A stretch of DNA of 64,000 nucleotides from the NCBI GenBank assembly GCA_038316335.1, contig JBBQAM010000014.1, positions 1 through 64,000 on the forward strand. Reading direction: 5' to 3'. Under the pieces are notes generated by a model, which saw nothing but the letters and a program-made list of their open reading frames with translations, was not told where the DNA came from and did not search any database. Every line of letters begins with the position of its first letter. Positions within the stretch are counted from its first letter, which is position 1. Shown piece by piece: positions 16,637-24,062 of the stretch. Origin of the DNA: JALHST01 sp038316335 (GTDB lineage: Bacteria > Bacteroidota > Bacteroidia > Flavobacteriales > Flavobacteriaceae). Both the position numbers and the translations under genes were made by a program.

Positions 16637-16894
16637 CTATTTCGTTTTATGTTCGGCAATATAGTTAGCCATGGTATCGATAGATTCAAATATTTTCTTA
16701 CCCTCTTTAGGGTCGGCCAATTTGATACCATAGTCCTTGTCGAGCATGACGATGAGTTCAAGTGCATCTATCGAATCAAGGCCGAGACCTTCACCAAAGA
16801 GCGGTTCAGCATCGGCAATATCATCGACTGAAATATCTTCGAGGTTTAACTGCTCAATAATTTTTTCCTTTAATTCCTGCTTTAAATCTCCCAT
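16637..16894 (-). CDS. Acyl carrier protein
   Basis: The 85-residue ACP has the phosphopantetheine attachment site at Ser41 in 'GLGLDSIDALELIVML'. It tethers the growing acyl chain for the neighbouring ketosynthases, reductase and dehydratases. It overlaps the half-ketosynthase gene by 13 bp. A second ACP lies at 27025-27267. The cluster may use one for the aryl polyene and the other for the resorcinol precursor chains. Which serves which cannot be told from the sequence. Confidence 0.93.
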   Translation of the reverse strand: MGDLKQELKEKIIEQLNLEDISVDDIADAEPLFGEGLGLDSIDALELIVMLDKDYGIKLADPKEGKKIFESIDTMANYIAEHKTK

Positions 16895-17514
16895 GATTTT
16901 TTATATAATCTATTTATAGCTTCAACGTTGTGTGCAATAGGGCCATTTTTGGCGACCATATACAAAAATGCTTCAAATGTATTCTCATCCAATTCTACCC
17001 AGCCACATAGTACCTTTTCCGCTTTTACATCCTGCAGTAAGCAGTTTGTATACTCGCTTAAATAATGCGCATTGAAGTCGTCAAATATAAAAAAACTATT
17101 TTCGGAATTCAGTTGGTGCCTGATACTAATTTCACCCATACAAATATTGGGCAGCGTATACACAAAAATAGCCGGACTTGGATAATACGCGTTGGGGTCT
17201 TTTATCGATGCCTCATGTTTACGGTCAGTATCAAGACTTGATGCCCTATTTGAAAACACTAAGGCGATATTCTGATTATTTTCCAATCCTTTTTTTTCTG
17301 GTCTCATTATGATTTCAGCGGCCATAAAGGCGAGCTTACTCAAATTATCCATTTTAAAGAACTTAGGATAATCGGTATCGAAATGTTTATAAACCGATTT
17401 TATAAATGAAGGGAAATCAATCTCTGAATTTTCAAGGATGATGTCCCCGTTCAGGGAAATCCTTTGTTGCTTAATATGGCAATAGGCAGCTATTTTATAT
17501 GGATTATCCTTCAT
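16882..17514 (-). CDS. Orphan half-ketosynthase-like protein
   Basis: The 210-residue protein aligns by eye with only the N-terminal half of a ketosynthase: 'LSKLAFMAAEIIM', 'NIALVFSNRASSLDTDRKH', then 'YYPSPAIFVYTLPNICMGEI', like the 'SPSLFVNTLPN' region of KSs. Where the catalytic Cys belongs it reads 'FFIFDDFNAHYLSEY', with no Cys, and it ends before the His motifs. The ATG at 17514 gives a 4-bp ATGA overlap with the upstream KS and is preferred over 17547. Short 3-oxoacyl-ACP-synthase-like proteins of this kind recur in flexirubin loci. It may be a structural or gatekeeping partner; function unproven. Confidence 0.78.
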   Translation of the reverse strand: MKDNPYKIAAYCHIKQQRISLNGDIILENSEIDFPSFIKSVYKHFDTDYPKFFKMDNLSKLAFMAAEIIMRPEKKGLENNQNIALVFSNRASSLDTDRKHEASIKDPNAYYPSPAIFVYTLPNICMGEISIRHQLNSENSFFIFDDFNAHYLSEYTNCLLQDVKAEKVLCGWVELDENTFEAFLYMVAKNGPIAHNVEAINRLYKKSWEI

Positions 17515-18656
17515 TTCACACCTTGAAATATCACGGCGGTATTGCAACCTCCGAAGCCTGAGGCGGTCTTTAAAAAAGTCGTAAGTTCCTTAGCCGTAGT
17601 TTCTTTAATGACATTAATACGTTTTGATACCCCAAGTTTTTGAAAGCCTTTTGTAGCAAACAAGGTATTTTGATGTACCGAATGCATTCCTACAATGGTT
17701 TCCAAAAGGCCTGATGCCCCCAGGGTATGCCCAAAATAGCCTTTTAAGCTGTTCAAAGGTATGTCGTTCATCTCTAAACGATCAAAGGCAATCGCTTCCA
17801 TCTCGTCATTAAATGGTGTTGCCGTACCATGGCCTGAGATGTAATCGAGGTCTTTTGCCCTTAGGTTTGCCTGATGAAGTGCTGATCGAATACTTTGGTA
17901 TAACCCTTCCCCTGTGCGGGAGGGTCCCGAAATGTGGTTAGCATCATTGCAAGAACCTTCGCCAAGAATGACAACCGCTTCCTCGGATAAAAAATCAGGA
18001 TCATTCGTAACTAGGACACTGGCGGAAACTTCCCCGATATTAATCCCGGATCGATTGTTGCAATAGGGCTTACAAGGCTGGTCACTTAAGGCTTGAAACG
18101 AATTAAACCCAGACATAATGAACTTAGTCACCAAATCGCCACTAACAATAAAAACATGATCAAAACGTCCCTGCCGAATGAAGCGTTTGGCGATGGCGAC
18201 CGCCAAAATACCCGAAACGCAGGCATTGGAAATCACGATGGGTTCAGTGGTAAATCCAAAAGAATCACTTATAACCTTCCCCATTTCACTTAAATAGAGG
18301 CGTTCTTTGGAAAATTGATTTTCCGTGTCTAAAAGGTCGATATTTCCTTTGGTGGTCGAAATCATAAGACCCACTTTTGACGAAAGCGGAAGGTTGCTGG
18401 CCTTGATTACCTTGTGTAGGGAAACCAGCATCATTTTTTCCAATCGGGTAAATTGGCCTTGAATGCCTAAAGCGGTGAATTCTTGCCATAATTTCTCCTG
18501 GTCGATGCGTGACGAATAGAAAGGGGTGGGCAGCAGGGTGGGATCATCGACCCATTCAAGGCCGGAGATCTCTTTTTTTATATTGTCTAAGGCGATCTCG
18601 CTATTAAAACCATAGGAAGAAACAATATTGTTGTATGAGAGATACACCTTATTCAT
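17511..18656 (-). CDS. Beta-ketoacyl-ACP synthase (second KS)
   Basis: The 381-residue ketosynthase has Cys146 in 'VISNACVSGILAV', His276 in 'SGHGTATPFNDE' and His310 in 'KGYFGHTLGASG', so the condensing triad is complete. The N-terminus is divergent from FabF ('MNKVYLSYNNIVSSYG'), typical of specialised KSs. I use the ATG at 18656, which overlaps the thioesterase stop by 8 bp; a start at 18734 would lie deep inside that gene. It may start the polyene by condensing the aryl primer, or work with the adjacent half-KS. The precise step is inferred. Confidence 0.87.
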   Translation of the reverse strand: MNKVYLSYNNIVSSYGFNSEIALDNIKKEISGLEWVDDPTLLPTPFYSSRIDQEKLWQEFTALGIQGQFTRLEKMMLVSLHKVIKASNLPLSSKVGLMISTTKGNIDLLDTENQFSKERLYLSEMGKVISDSFGFTTEPIVISNACVSGILAVAIAKRFIRQGRFDHVFIVSGDLVTKFIMSGFNSFQALSDQPCKPYCNNRSGINIGEVSASVLVTNDPDFLSEEAVVILGEGSCNDANHISGPSRTGEGLYQSIRSALHQANLRAKDLDYISGHGTATPFNDEMEAIAFDRLEMNDIPLNSLKGYFGHTLGASGLLETIVGMHSVHQNTLFATKGFQKLGVSKRINVIKETTAKELTTFLKTASGFGGCNTAVIFQGVK

Positions 18657-19086
18657 CCAATAATCCCACTTTTTTCTTCCACTCCATAAAGAATTTTGGA
18701 ATGGTAAGGGAAAGTTCCCCATCCAATTCAACAAAAACCTGTACGGTTTCCCCCAAACATACCAGTTGGCCGTGAGGGTTGTAGATTTCGTATTTAAAGA
18801 CCATTTTGGCGGCCGGGGAATCGATATAAATTGTTTTTACAGTTGCCACATCGCCATAGCGCAAAGGCAGTTTATGCTCACTACTTGATTTAACGATGGG
18901 CGAAGAAAAATTATGCTCCTTTTGATCTAGGTACGAGATGCCATGATACCGACCGAAGGCCTCGCGACCATCTTCAAAATATTGTATATAATTGCCATGC
19001 CAGACAATACCCAATGGGTCGGTTTCAACAAAACGCACTCGAATCTCACTGGTAAAGCTAATTTCCTTTTTATTCTTAGACCGCAT
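18649..19086 (-). CDS. 4HBT-family acyl thioesterase (YbgC-like)
   Basis: The 145-residue hotdog thioesterase has 'RVRFVETDPLGIVWHGNYIQYFEDGREAFGRYHG', where the Asp in 'TDPLGIVWHGNY' is the conserved catalytic residue of 4-hydroxybenzoyl-CoA-type thioesterases. It would release acyl chains from ACP or CoA, as ApeF-type thioesterases do in aryl polyene loci, or edit stalled chains. ATG at 19086 overlaps the ABC permease stop by 11 bp and gives a family-like N-terminus (MRSKNKKEISFTSEIRVRF). Another possible start is at 19107. Confidence 0.88.
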   Translation of the reverse strand: MRSKNKKEISFTSEIRVRFVETDPLGIVWHGNYIQYFEDGREAFGRYHGISYLDQKEHNFSSPIVKSSSEHKLPLRYGDVATVKTIYIDSPAAKMVFKYEIYNPHGQLVCLGETVQVFVELDGELSLTIPKFFMEWKKKVGLLDE

Positions 19087-20347
19087 TTTTTCGTTTATTA
19101 TAGACAATGGCCACTAGGGTGGTCAGCACAAAAAACAACAACAAAAGACCGAGCTCTGGAACTATTTGTACGAAACCGGCCTTGCGCAAAAATACATCAT
19201 AGAAAGCGTTTAGGCCCCAGTTCATTGGCGATATATTTGAAAGGAGCTGCATAAATCGAGGCATTACGAAAACAGGTACCCAAACGCCGCCCAAGGCGGC
19301 CAGGATGACTACCAAGGTCGCTCCAAATGGAGCCGATTGTTCTTGCGACTTCGCAACGGTTCCTAGGAGCAGCCCAAGGCCGACTGCCGCCAAACCCGAA
19401 AAAAATGCCACGATAAACAATAAGGACAACTTGCCCGAGACATCTAATTTAGGAAGTCCGATCAGGGGGAAAAGATACACCCCTATTAGCAACATGAGGG
19501 CAAATTGAATCAAGCAGACCACAACAAATACAATACTCTTTCCACCCAATACAGTCGCATAGGAGACGGGTAGGGTACGTAATCGGATAAACGTTCCCTG
19601 ATTTTTTTCCTTTACCATATTGATCGATAAGGGAAGGATGATAAAAAATATCGCAAAAAGTGCCCAGGCCGGAACATTGTGTTGTGTCGAATTCGGTAAA
19701 GTATCCCTTGGTCCTTCTCCGGGAATGATCTCAGTAAAACGAATAAATCCCTGTGTATCAAAAATCACCTCCGAGGTATCTTCTGTCAATTGTTCCTGGA
19801 AGGCCTTATAGATAGATTGGGATTCAATTTTGGAAATCATTTTATCGATGCCGTTCTCAACAGAGCTTTTGAATGTCTGGGGGGTGGCGGGGTCAAAATA
19901 CAACCTAACCTCCTTCGGGGTAGCGATTGAAATGGGAGGTGTTGTTTCTGCCTCTTGATCGAGTCCGAATTTAGCTAAGATCCCATCGACGTTGGCATTT
20001 ACTTTTGTCTGCAAATCGGAGGAAAGGTTTTCAGGGATAACAATGCCTAATTGATAAGTTCCTTTTGAGACCAATTCCTTTATTTCATCCTCTGAGTCTT
20101 TGAGGACCACCTCAAAGGTAGAAGCGGCCTTCAAATTTTCTAGAATGCTGGTAGCGACCACACCTTTATCGTTATCAACAAGCAGGATTGGTATTTTGGT
20201 TTCCTGAATTGATTTAAACGTACTGTCCTGAACCAAGGTTATGACGATCAAAAGCAGCAGTGGCATCAGGAACAAGATGGCCAAACCACCAACATCCCTT
20301 ACGAGTGATAGGAATTCCTTATATGTAGAGGCCCAAAGTTTATGCAT
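19076..20347 (-). CDS. ABC-2 type transporter permease
   Basis: The 423-residue membrane protein has one N-terminal helix near residues 20-40 and a large extracytoplasmic domain (about 45-230, with 'PILLVDNDKGVVATSILENL'). Five or six C-terminal helices follow, including 'PAWALFAIFFIILPLSINMVKEK' and 'LLLLFFVLTTLVAIVY'. This is the ABC-2 (YhgE/DrrB/CcmB-like) exporter layout. It overlaps the ATPase gene by 8 bp and forms an exporter with it. Flexirubin loci typically contain such a pair; the cargo is probably a pigment precursor or lipid. Confidence 0.92.
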   Translation of the reverse strand: MHKLWASTYKEFLSLVRDVGGLAILFLMPLLLLIVITLVQDSTFKSIQETKIPILLVDNDKGVVATSILENLKAASTFEVVLKDSEDEIKELVSKGTYQLGIVIPENLSSDLQTKVNANVDGILAKFGLDQEAETTPPISIATPKEVRLYFDPATPQTFKSSVENGIDKMISKIESQSIYKAFQEQLTEDTSEVIFDTQGFIRFTEIIPGEGPRDTLPNSTQHNVPAWALFAIFFIILPLSINMVKEKNQGTFIRLRTLPVSYATVLGGKSIVFVVVCLIQFALMLLIGVYLFPLIGLPKLDVSGKLSLLFIVAFFSGLAAVGLGLLLGTVAKSQEQSAPFGATLVVILAALGGVWVPVFVMPRFMQLLSNISPMNWGLNAFYDVFLRKAGFVQIVPELGLLLLFFVLTTLVAIVYNKRKNAV

Positions 20348-21083
20348 AGTCCCGTAAGGCTTTCCCGGTCTTGGCCAAAAAAACCTCCTCTAAATTATGG
20401 GCAGCATCTTGCTGCTCGATCAATTTCTTGGGAATCCCTTCACAAATTAGTTCCCCATGATCGATAATAGCCACCCGACTACAAAATAACTCGGCTTCAT
20501 TTAGGTGGTGTGAGGTATAAATTATGGTGGTGCCCGAGGTATTTAATTGTCTCAAATGATTGATAATTACATTTTTTGATTGTACATCGACTCCCACGGT
20601 AGGCTCGTCGAGAAATAATATTTTTGGTTGATGCAATATGCTGGCTATCAGATTTATGCGTCGTTTCATTCCCCCTGAAAACGTACTGATCCTTTTATTT
20701 GCAAAATCGGCGAGGCCTAAGATGGTTAACTGGTTTACTATTTCGTCCTTTAGTCTGCTACCTTGTAGATCATACATATGGCCAAAATATGCCAAGTTTT
20801 CATACGCTGTCAGTGCGGGGTATAGGGCATATTCCTGGGGGACGACCCCAATAAGTTGTTTTAGTTCGTTTTTATTTTCTTGAAAGGTAAGGCCATTGAT
20901 CGCAAAAGTGCCCGATGTCGGTTTCAACAAAGAACTCAACATCGAAATCAAAGTGGTCTTGCCCGCCCCATTAGGACCCAATAAGCCGAAAATTTCGCCA
21001 TCGGCAATCGTCAAATCCAAATTGCGAACCGAATAGTGTTCTGATCCTTTATACTTTTTTGAAAGATGTTCGATTTGGATCAT
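20340..21083 (-). CDS. ABC transporter ATP-binding protein
   Basis: The 247-residue ATPase has Walker A 'GLLGPNGAGKTTLIS', a signature 'STFSGGMKRRINL', Walker B 'KILFLDEP' and the switch His in 'IIYTSHHLNEAE'. The C-terminal 'LEEVFLAKTGKALRDY' is typical of DrrA/NodI-like subunits. It energises the ABC-2 permease encoded downstream with an 8-bp overlap. A gap of about 210 bp separates it from the small membrane protein upstream, so an internal promoter is possible. Confidence 0.95.
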   Translation of the reverse strand: MIQIEHLSKKYKGSEHYSVRNLDLTIADGEIFGLLGPNGAGKTTLISMLSSLLKPTSGTFAINGLTFQENKNELKQLIGVVPQEYALYPALTAYENLAYFGHMYDLQGSRLKDEIVNQLTILGLADFANKRISTFSGGMKRRINLIASILHQPKILFLDEPTVGVDVQSKNVIINHLRQLNTSGTTIIYTSHHLNEAELFCSRVAIIDHGELICEGIPKKLIEQQDAAHNLEEVFLAKTGKALRDYA

Positions 21084-21294
21084 AGATAGTTGTTACTCCT
21101 GAATTTGGCCGGGGGAAATTAGCACATTATACTTATAAAACTGGTAAAAAAGGCACAGATATTTGTCTATTTCGGCTGTTGCGTGAAAATTTTCATAAAA
21201 TCAACCTACCTGTTTTAAAGGACAAATGATAGGCCATTTTTATAAAAAAATCATGTTCGATTAGGTAACATGCCCTTTTCTTAAAAATTGGATG

Positions 21295-21465
21295 TTATCC
21301 ACGATTATTTGTTTTTGGGGCTAACCATCCAACGAGTGCAAGACTCGTGCCGATTCCGACCAAGGCACCTGACCAAAAACCGTAGTGATTGTCTTCGTTC
21401 AAGTAAATAAGGGCTATTCCCAATAAAACAAACACGATACCAATAATTCTTATTTTGTTCATCAT
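21295..21465 (-). CDS. Two-helix small membrane protein (56 residues)
   Basis: ATGATG at 21460-21465 opens a 56-residue reading frame ending in TAA (21295-21297). It has two hydrophobic helices: residues 5-22 ('IRIIGIVFVLLGIALIYL') and 31-49 ('WSGALVGIGTSLALVGWLA'), joined by 'NEDNHYGF'. Codon use looks genuine, and the two-helix pattern resembles small inner-membrane proteins common in Flavobacteriaceae. It lies 24 bp downstream of the BtrH-like gene, so it is probably in the same transcript. Function unknown. Confidence 0.7.
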   Translation of the reverse strand: MMNKIRIIGIVFVLLGIALIYLNEDNHYGFWSGALVGIGTSLALVGWLAPKTNNRG

Positions 21466-21489
21466 GAAATGCTATATTGATTAAGGTAT

Positions 21490-22485
21490 TCAAACGATTC
21501 TTCTCAACTTTTTAAAGAAAATTTCTTCCTTATCCGCGAGTGCAACAAGTTGGTCGGCCACATTGTTGTAGGCATCGGTCTGCCCACTCCGATTTTTATA
21601 AATGCGGGATGCGTCAAGGGCGAAATCACGCCATTGGTCCCCAATTAGGGTCATTTCGTTGGAAAGCTGAAGCAAGTCCTGATTTTTCAACAATTTACCG
21701 GATTCTTGCAGAAAGGCCGCATAAATATAACGGAAGCCCCCCCCACCTGTGCCAATTTCCTCTTGCATACGTACGATCTGACCCAGATAATGGTTTGCTT
21801 TTTTTGTTCCCAAAGTGTGGGGCCATTTACGAATGTTCTTGGCGACCCAGCGCATGGCCTTTACGCCCACGATAGGCACAGGGGCCGTCATATCCCGGCA
21901 GGTCTGTTTGATGCCCTTCACGATGGCCTTTTCCAGGTCTAATTTCTCAGGAAAAGTAATGGGATAATACATATGCCCTTTAGGGGCAAATGCCCCTTTT
22001 GCAAAACGAACCTTTTCAAGTTCCTTATCGGTAAGGGTAGTCACCTGCTCCATCACAGGGTCACTGATCAAATAGGTATCCCCATCTTTGCCATACACGA
22101 CCATATTGTGGGCATTGAAATGAAAACGGTATTCTTCGGGGAAATACGGCAGATTATACACCCCTACCTGAAGGCCTACGGGATTGTTTTTGGCGAGGTT
22201 TTCGTCGAGTTTGGCCTTAGCGCTTATTGGATTTTTAAATTTCTCGCGTTTCATCGTCACCCCGACCCTTTTGGCAAATCGATTAAATATAAAGCCCGGC
22301 ATTGCACGATACGTAAATACGGGTGCATAATTGACTTTTAAAAAGGGAAGATAGCTGAATAACAAGCCAGAACCGATCCCGAAAACCATTGGTTCGCTGA
22401 CCTCAAATCCCTGGTGTTTCATGAGGTTCGAAACAACGCCATTTTCACAATGGGCTGATTGTCTATGCGTGAAATTTATTTCCAA
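21490..22485 (-). CDS. BtrH N-terminal-domain acyltransferase-like protein, TTG start
   Basis: The protein of about 332 residues has the BtrH/DUF4872 N-terminal signature 'FTHRQSAHCENGVVSNLMKH', with a candidate nucleophile Cys in HCENG and a later His/Asp pair in 'RFHFNAHNMVVYGKDGDTYLISDP'. This is a C39/papain-like arrangement. In butirosin synthesis BtrH transfers an acyl group from an ACP to an amine. Here it could transfer the aryl polyene acyl group from ACP onto the dialkylresorcinol; this is inference. No ATG exists upstream. TTG at 22485 gives the family-like start 'EINFTHRQ'; another TTG at 22536 is possible. Confidence 0.82.
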   Translation of the reverse strand: MEINFTHRQSAHCENGVVSNLMKHQGFEVSEPMVFGIGSGLLFSYLPFLKVNYAPVFTYRAMPGFIFNRFAKRVGVTMKREKFKNPISAKAKLDENLAKNNPVGLQVGVYNLPYFPEEYRFHFNAHNMVVYGKDGDTYLISDPVMEQVTTLTDKELEKVRFAKGAFAPKGHMYYPITFPEKLDLEKAIVKGIKQTCRDMTAPVPIVGVKAMRWVAKNIRKWPHTLGTKKANHYLGQIVRMQEEIGTGGGGFRYIYAAFLQESGKLLKNQDLLQLSNEMTLIGDQWRDFALDASRIYKNRSGQTDAYNNVADQLVALADKEEIFFKKLRRIV

Positions 22486-22615
22486 AAATATTTTTTTTAG
22501 TTTGTACTTCTTAATTTTTAAGTTTCCTGGGATCAATTAAAACATGTGGTTAAATGAAAAGCTGAATCGCATTTTCAGTACGTTTTAATTCTTGAATAAG
22601 AAATCGAAGGTCTTT

Positions 22616-23014
22616 TCATTTAAACTGTGTAAGTTCTTGAATGGAAACTTCAAAGACCTCGGCATATTTTTGCAAGGTAATCGGGCTTAATTTTTGAAAG
22701 ACCGAAGGTTTAAAATGTCGTTTTACCCGCCACTGCCACATGCCTACATAACTGGCCAAAATGGGAATATCCATTTTATGGAGTTCCATATAGTATTCAA
22801 TGGGGCTCGTCAACCCTTCTAATACCCGAATTTTGGCATTGGCCACACGTTCTTCGATTTCCTTGAGGGCATTGTCCAAGGCTATGGTCTTGGGGTCCCA
22901 TCCTGTACTGTTGGCCGTCGTATATTCTCCGTTCTCATCTACGGCATAGCAAAGTTCCCTAAAATTGGCGGATGCCAAATTACTTTTGTCCTGAGGCACT
23001 TCTTCCTTTTTCAT
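22616..23014 (-). CDS. Conserved hypothetical protein of flexirubin loci, possible HTH-like C-terminus
   Basis: The 132-residue soluble protein has no signal peptide. Its last 60 residues ('MDIPILASYVGMWQWRVKRH', then 'LSPITLQKYAEVFEVSIQEL') resemble the helical end of Cro/CI-type DNA-binding domains (compare 'tLekIAkaLgvsleeL'), though the recognition part is unusual. I recall similar unnamed proteins in other flavobacterial flexirubin clusters. It lies between the BtrH-like gene and the paired dehydratases, with gaps of about 130-150 bp either side. A regulatory role is speculative; no enzyme motif is visible. Confidence 0.7.
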   Translation of the reverse strand: MKKEEVPQDKSNLASANFRELCYAVDENGEYTTANSTGWDPKTIALDNALKEIEERVANAKIRVLEGLTSPIEYYMELHKMDIPILASYVGMWQWRVKRHFKPSVFQKLSPITLQKYAEVFEVSIQELTQFK

Positions 23015-23165
23015 AGCGCTGGATTTTAGTTGAAAAACGCAATCCTTAATTGCCGGTCGAGCTATTTCGAACTTAAACTATTTCAAGCAATCAAGTCATT
23101 AAATTAGTGCTTCCTAAACGAGTGCTCAAAAAAGAAATTAAGATAAGAGCCTACTAAATAAACAA

Positions 23166-23624
23166 CTATTGCATTTCATGGATCAAGAAATTCAATGTAC
23201 AATCTACAATTAATTCGCCATTTCTAAAAGTGGTACCTGCGATGGTACAGATGCTCATTTGATCGGTATCGTATCTGGAGATAAGTTTTGCCTTGGTTAT
23301 CAAGGTATCTTCAACCTGAGGTAATTGTAATATCTCTACCTTTTTTATGGCACTGATGTACCCGATTATCTTATTCCCTTCTCCCTCCAGATCATCGACC
23401 TCAAAATAACTTTGACCCACTATGGCCGAACAGGCTTGTGCTGCATTTTCGATTAGTCCGGTTTCGGTGAGTCGCCCCTTTTCAACAAAGATGCAATCTC
23501 TTTCTATATGAAATTCGGCAGATACCGATTCGGAATCTATGGAGATAATATTGTTAACCATGAGCATAGGAGGCCTGTGGGGGAGAAAGTTCTTGATATC
23601 GATATTCCTACGTAACTCTTTCAT
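23166..23624 (-). CDS. Hotdog dehydratase of aryl polyene type (first of pair)
   Basis: The 152-residue hotdog protein has 'NFLPHRPPMLMVNNI', the His-containing motif of ApeI/ApeP- and FabZ-like dehydratases, followed by 'GLIENAAQACSAIVGQSYF' on the central helix. It would dehydrate 3-hydroxyacyl-ACP intermediates during polyene extension. Its neighbour at 23625-24062 is a paralogue ('GYISAIKKVEILQLP' versus 'GYIGAIKKVEIISLP'), directly upstream with no gap. The two probably form a heterodimer, as reported for Ape dehydratase pairs. This copy keeps the His and is the likely catalytic subunit. Confidence 0.85.
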   Translation of the reverse strand: MKELRRNIDIKNFLPHRPPMLMVNNIISIDSESVSAEFHIERDCIFVEKGRLTETGLIENAAQACSAIVGQSYFEVDDLEGEGNKIIGYISAIKKVEILQLPQVEDTLITKAKLISRYDTDQMSICTIAGTTFRNGELIVDCTLNFLIHEMQ

Positions 23625-24062
23625 TTACTTGGCCAAAACGGTTTTCATTTCACTGTTGGCAATTTCGATATCATTACAGTTAATTACGGCATTCACCAAT
23701 GTCACTCCCATAATATCATGTAAAATGGTAACAGTAGTTATTAGCTCTTCGCCTAATTTGGGTAACGAAATGATTTCGACTTTCTTGATAGCACCAATGT
23801 ATCCTACTGGGGGTGCTTCCTTCTTTAGAAAATAATGATAGCCCGTATGAAGGGCAACGGTCTGTGCCATGTTTTCGATGATCCCTGAAGCGGCCATGAT
23901 CCCATTTTGGACGAATAGATTGTCAATTGTGATGTTTAGGCCCGATATTATCGTATCCTTGGAATAATACGTGAGTTTGTCCACCATCATAAATGGTGGT
24001 TTTTGAGGAATTAAATTTTGGATCACTTCTGGATCGGTGATATGGTTTACCAGCAGATTCAT
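23625..24062 (-). CDS. Hotdog dehydratase-like protein (second of pair, His replaced)
   Basis: The 145-residue hotdog protein is paralogous to the next gene downstream. The motif that reads PHRPP there is 'IPQKPPFMMVDKL' here, so the usual active-site His is Gln. The helix 'GIIENMAQTVALHTGYHYF' keeps the Glu found in active partners. One subunit supplying His and the other an acidic residue would fit a heterodimeric dehydratase. Its start ATG abuts the TAA of darB with no gap. Loss of independent activity is inferred from the single substitution. Confidence 0.83.
   Translation of the reverse strand: MNLLVNHITDPEVIQNLIPQKPPFMMVDKLTYYSKDTIISGLNITIDNLFVQNGIMAASGIIENMAQTVALHTGYHYFLKKEAPPVGYIGAIKKVEIISLPKLGEELITTVTILHDIMGVTLVNAVINCNDIEIANSEMKTVLAK

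Noticed and set aside
21305..21493. 62-residue frame overlapping the small membrane protein
   Set aside because: It is rich in Arg, Cys and His with no helices, and is the shifted frame of the two-helix protein at 21295-21465, which looks genuine.
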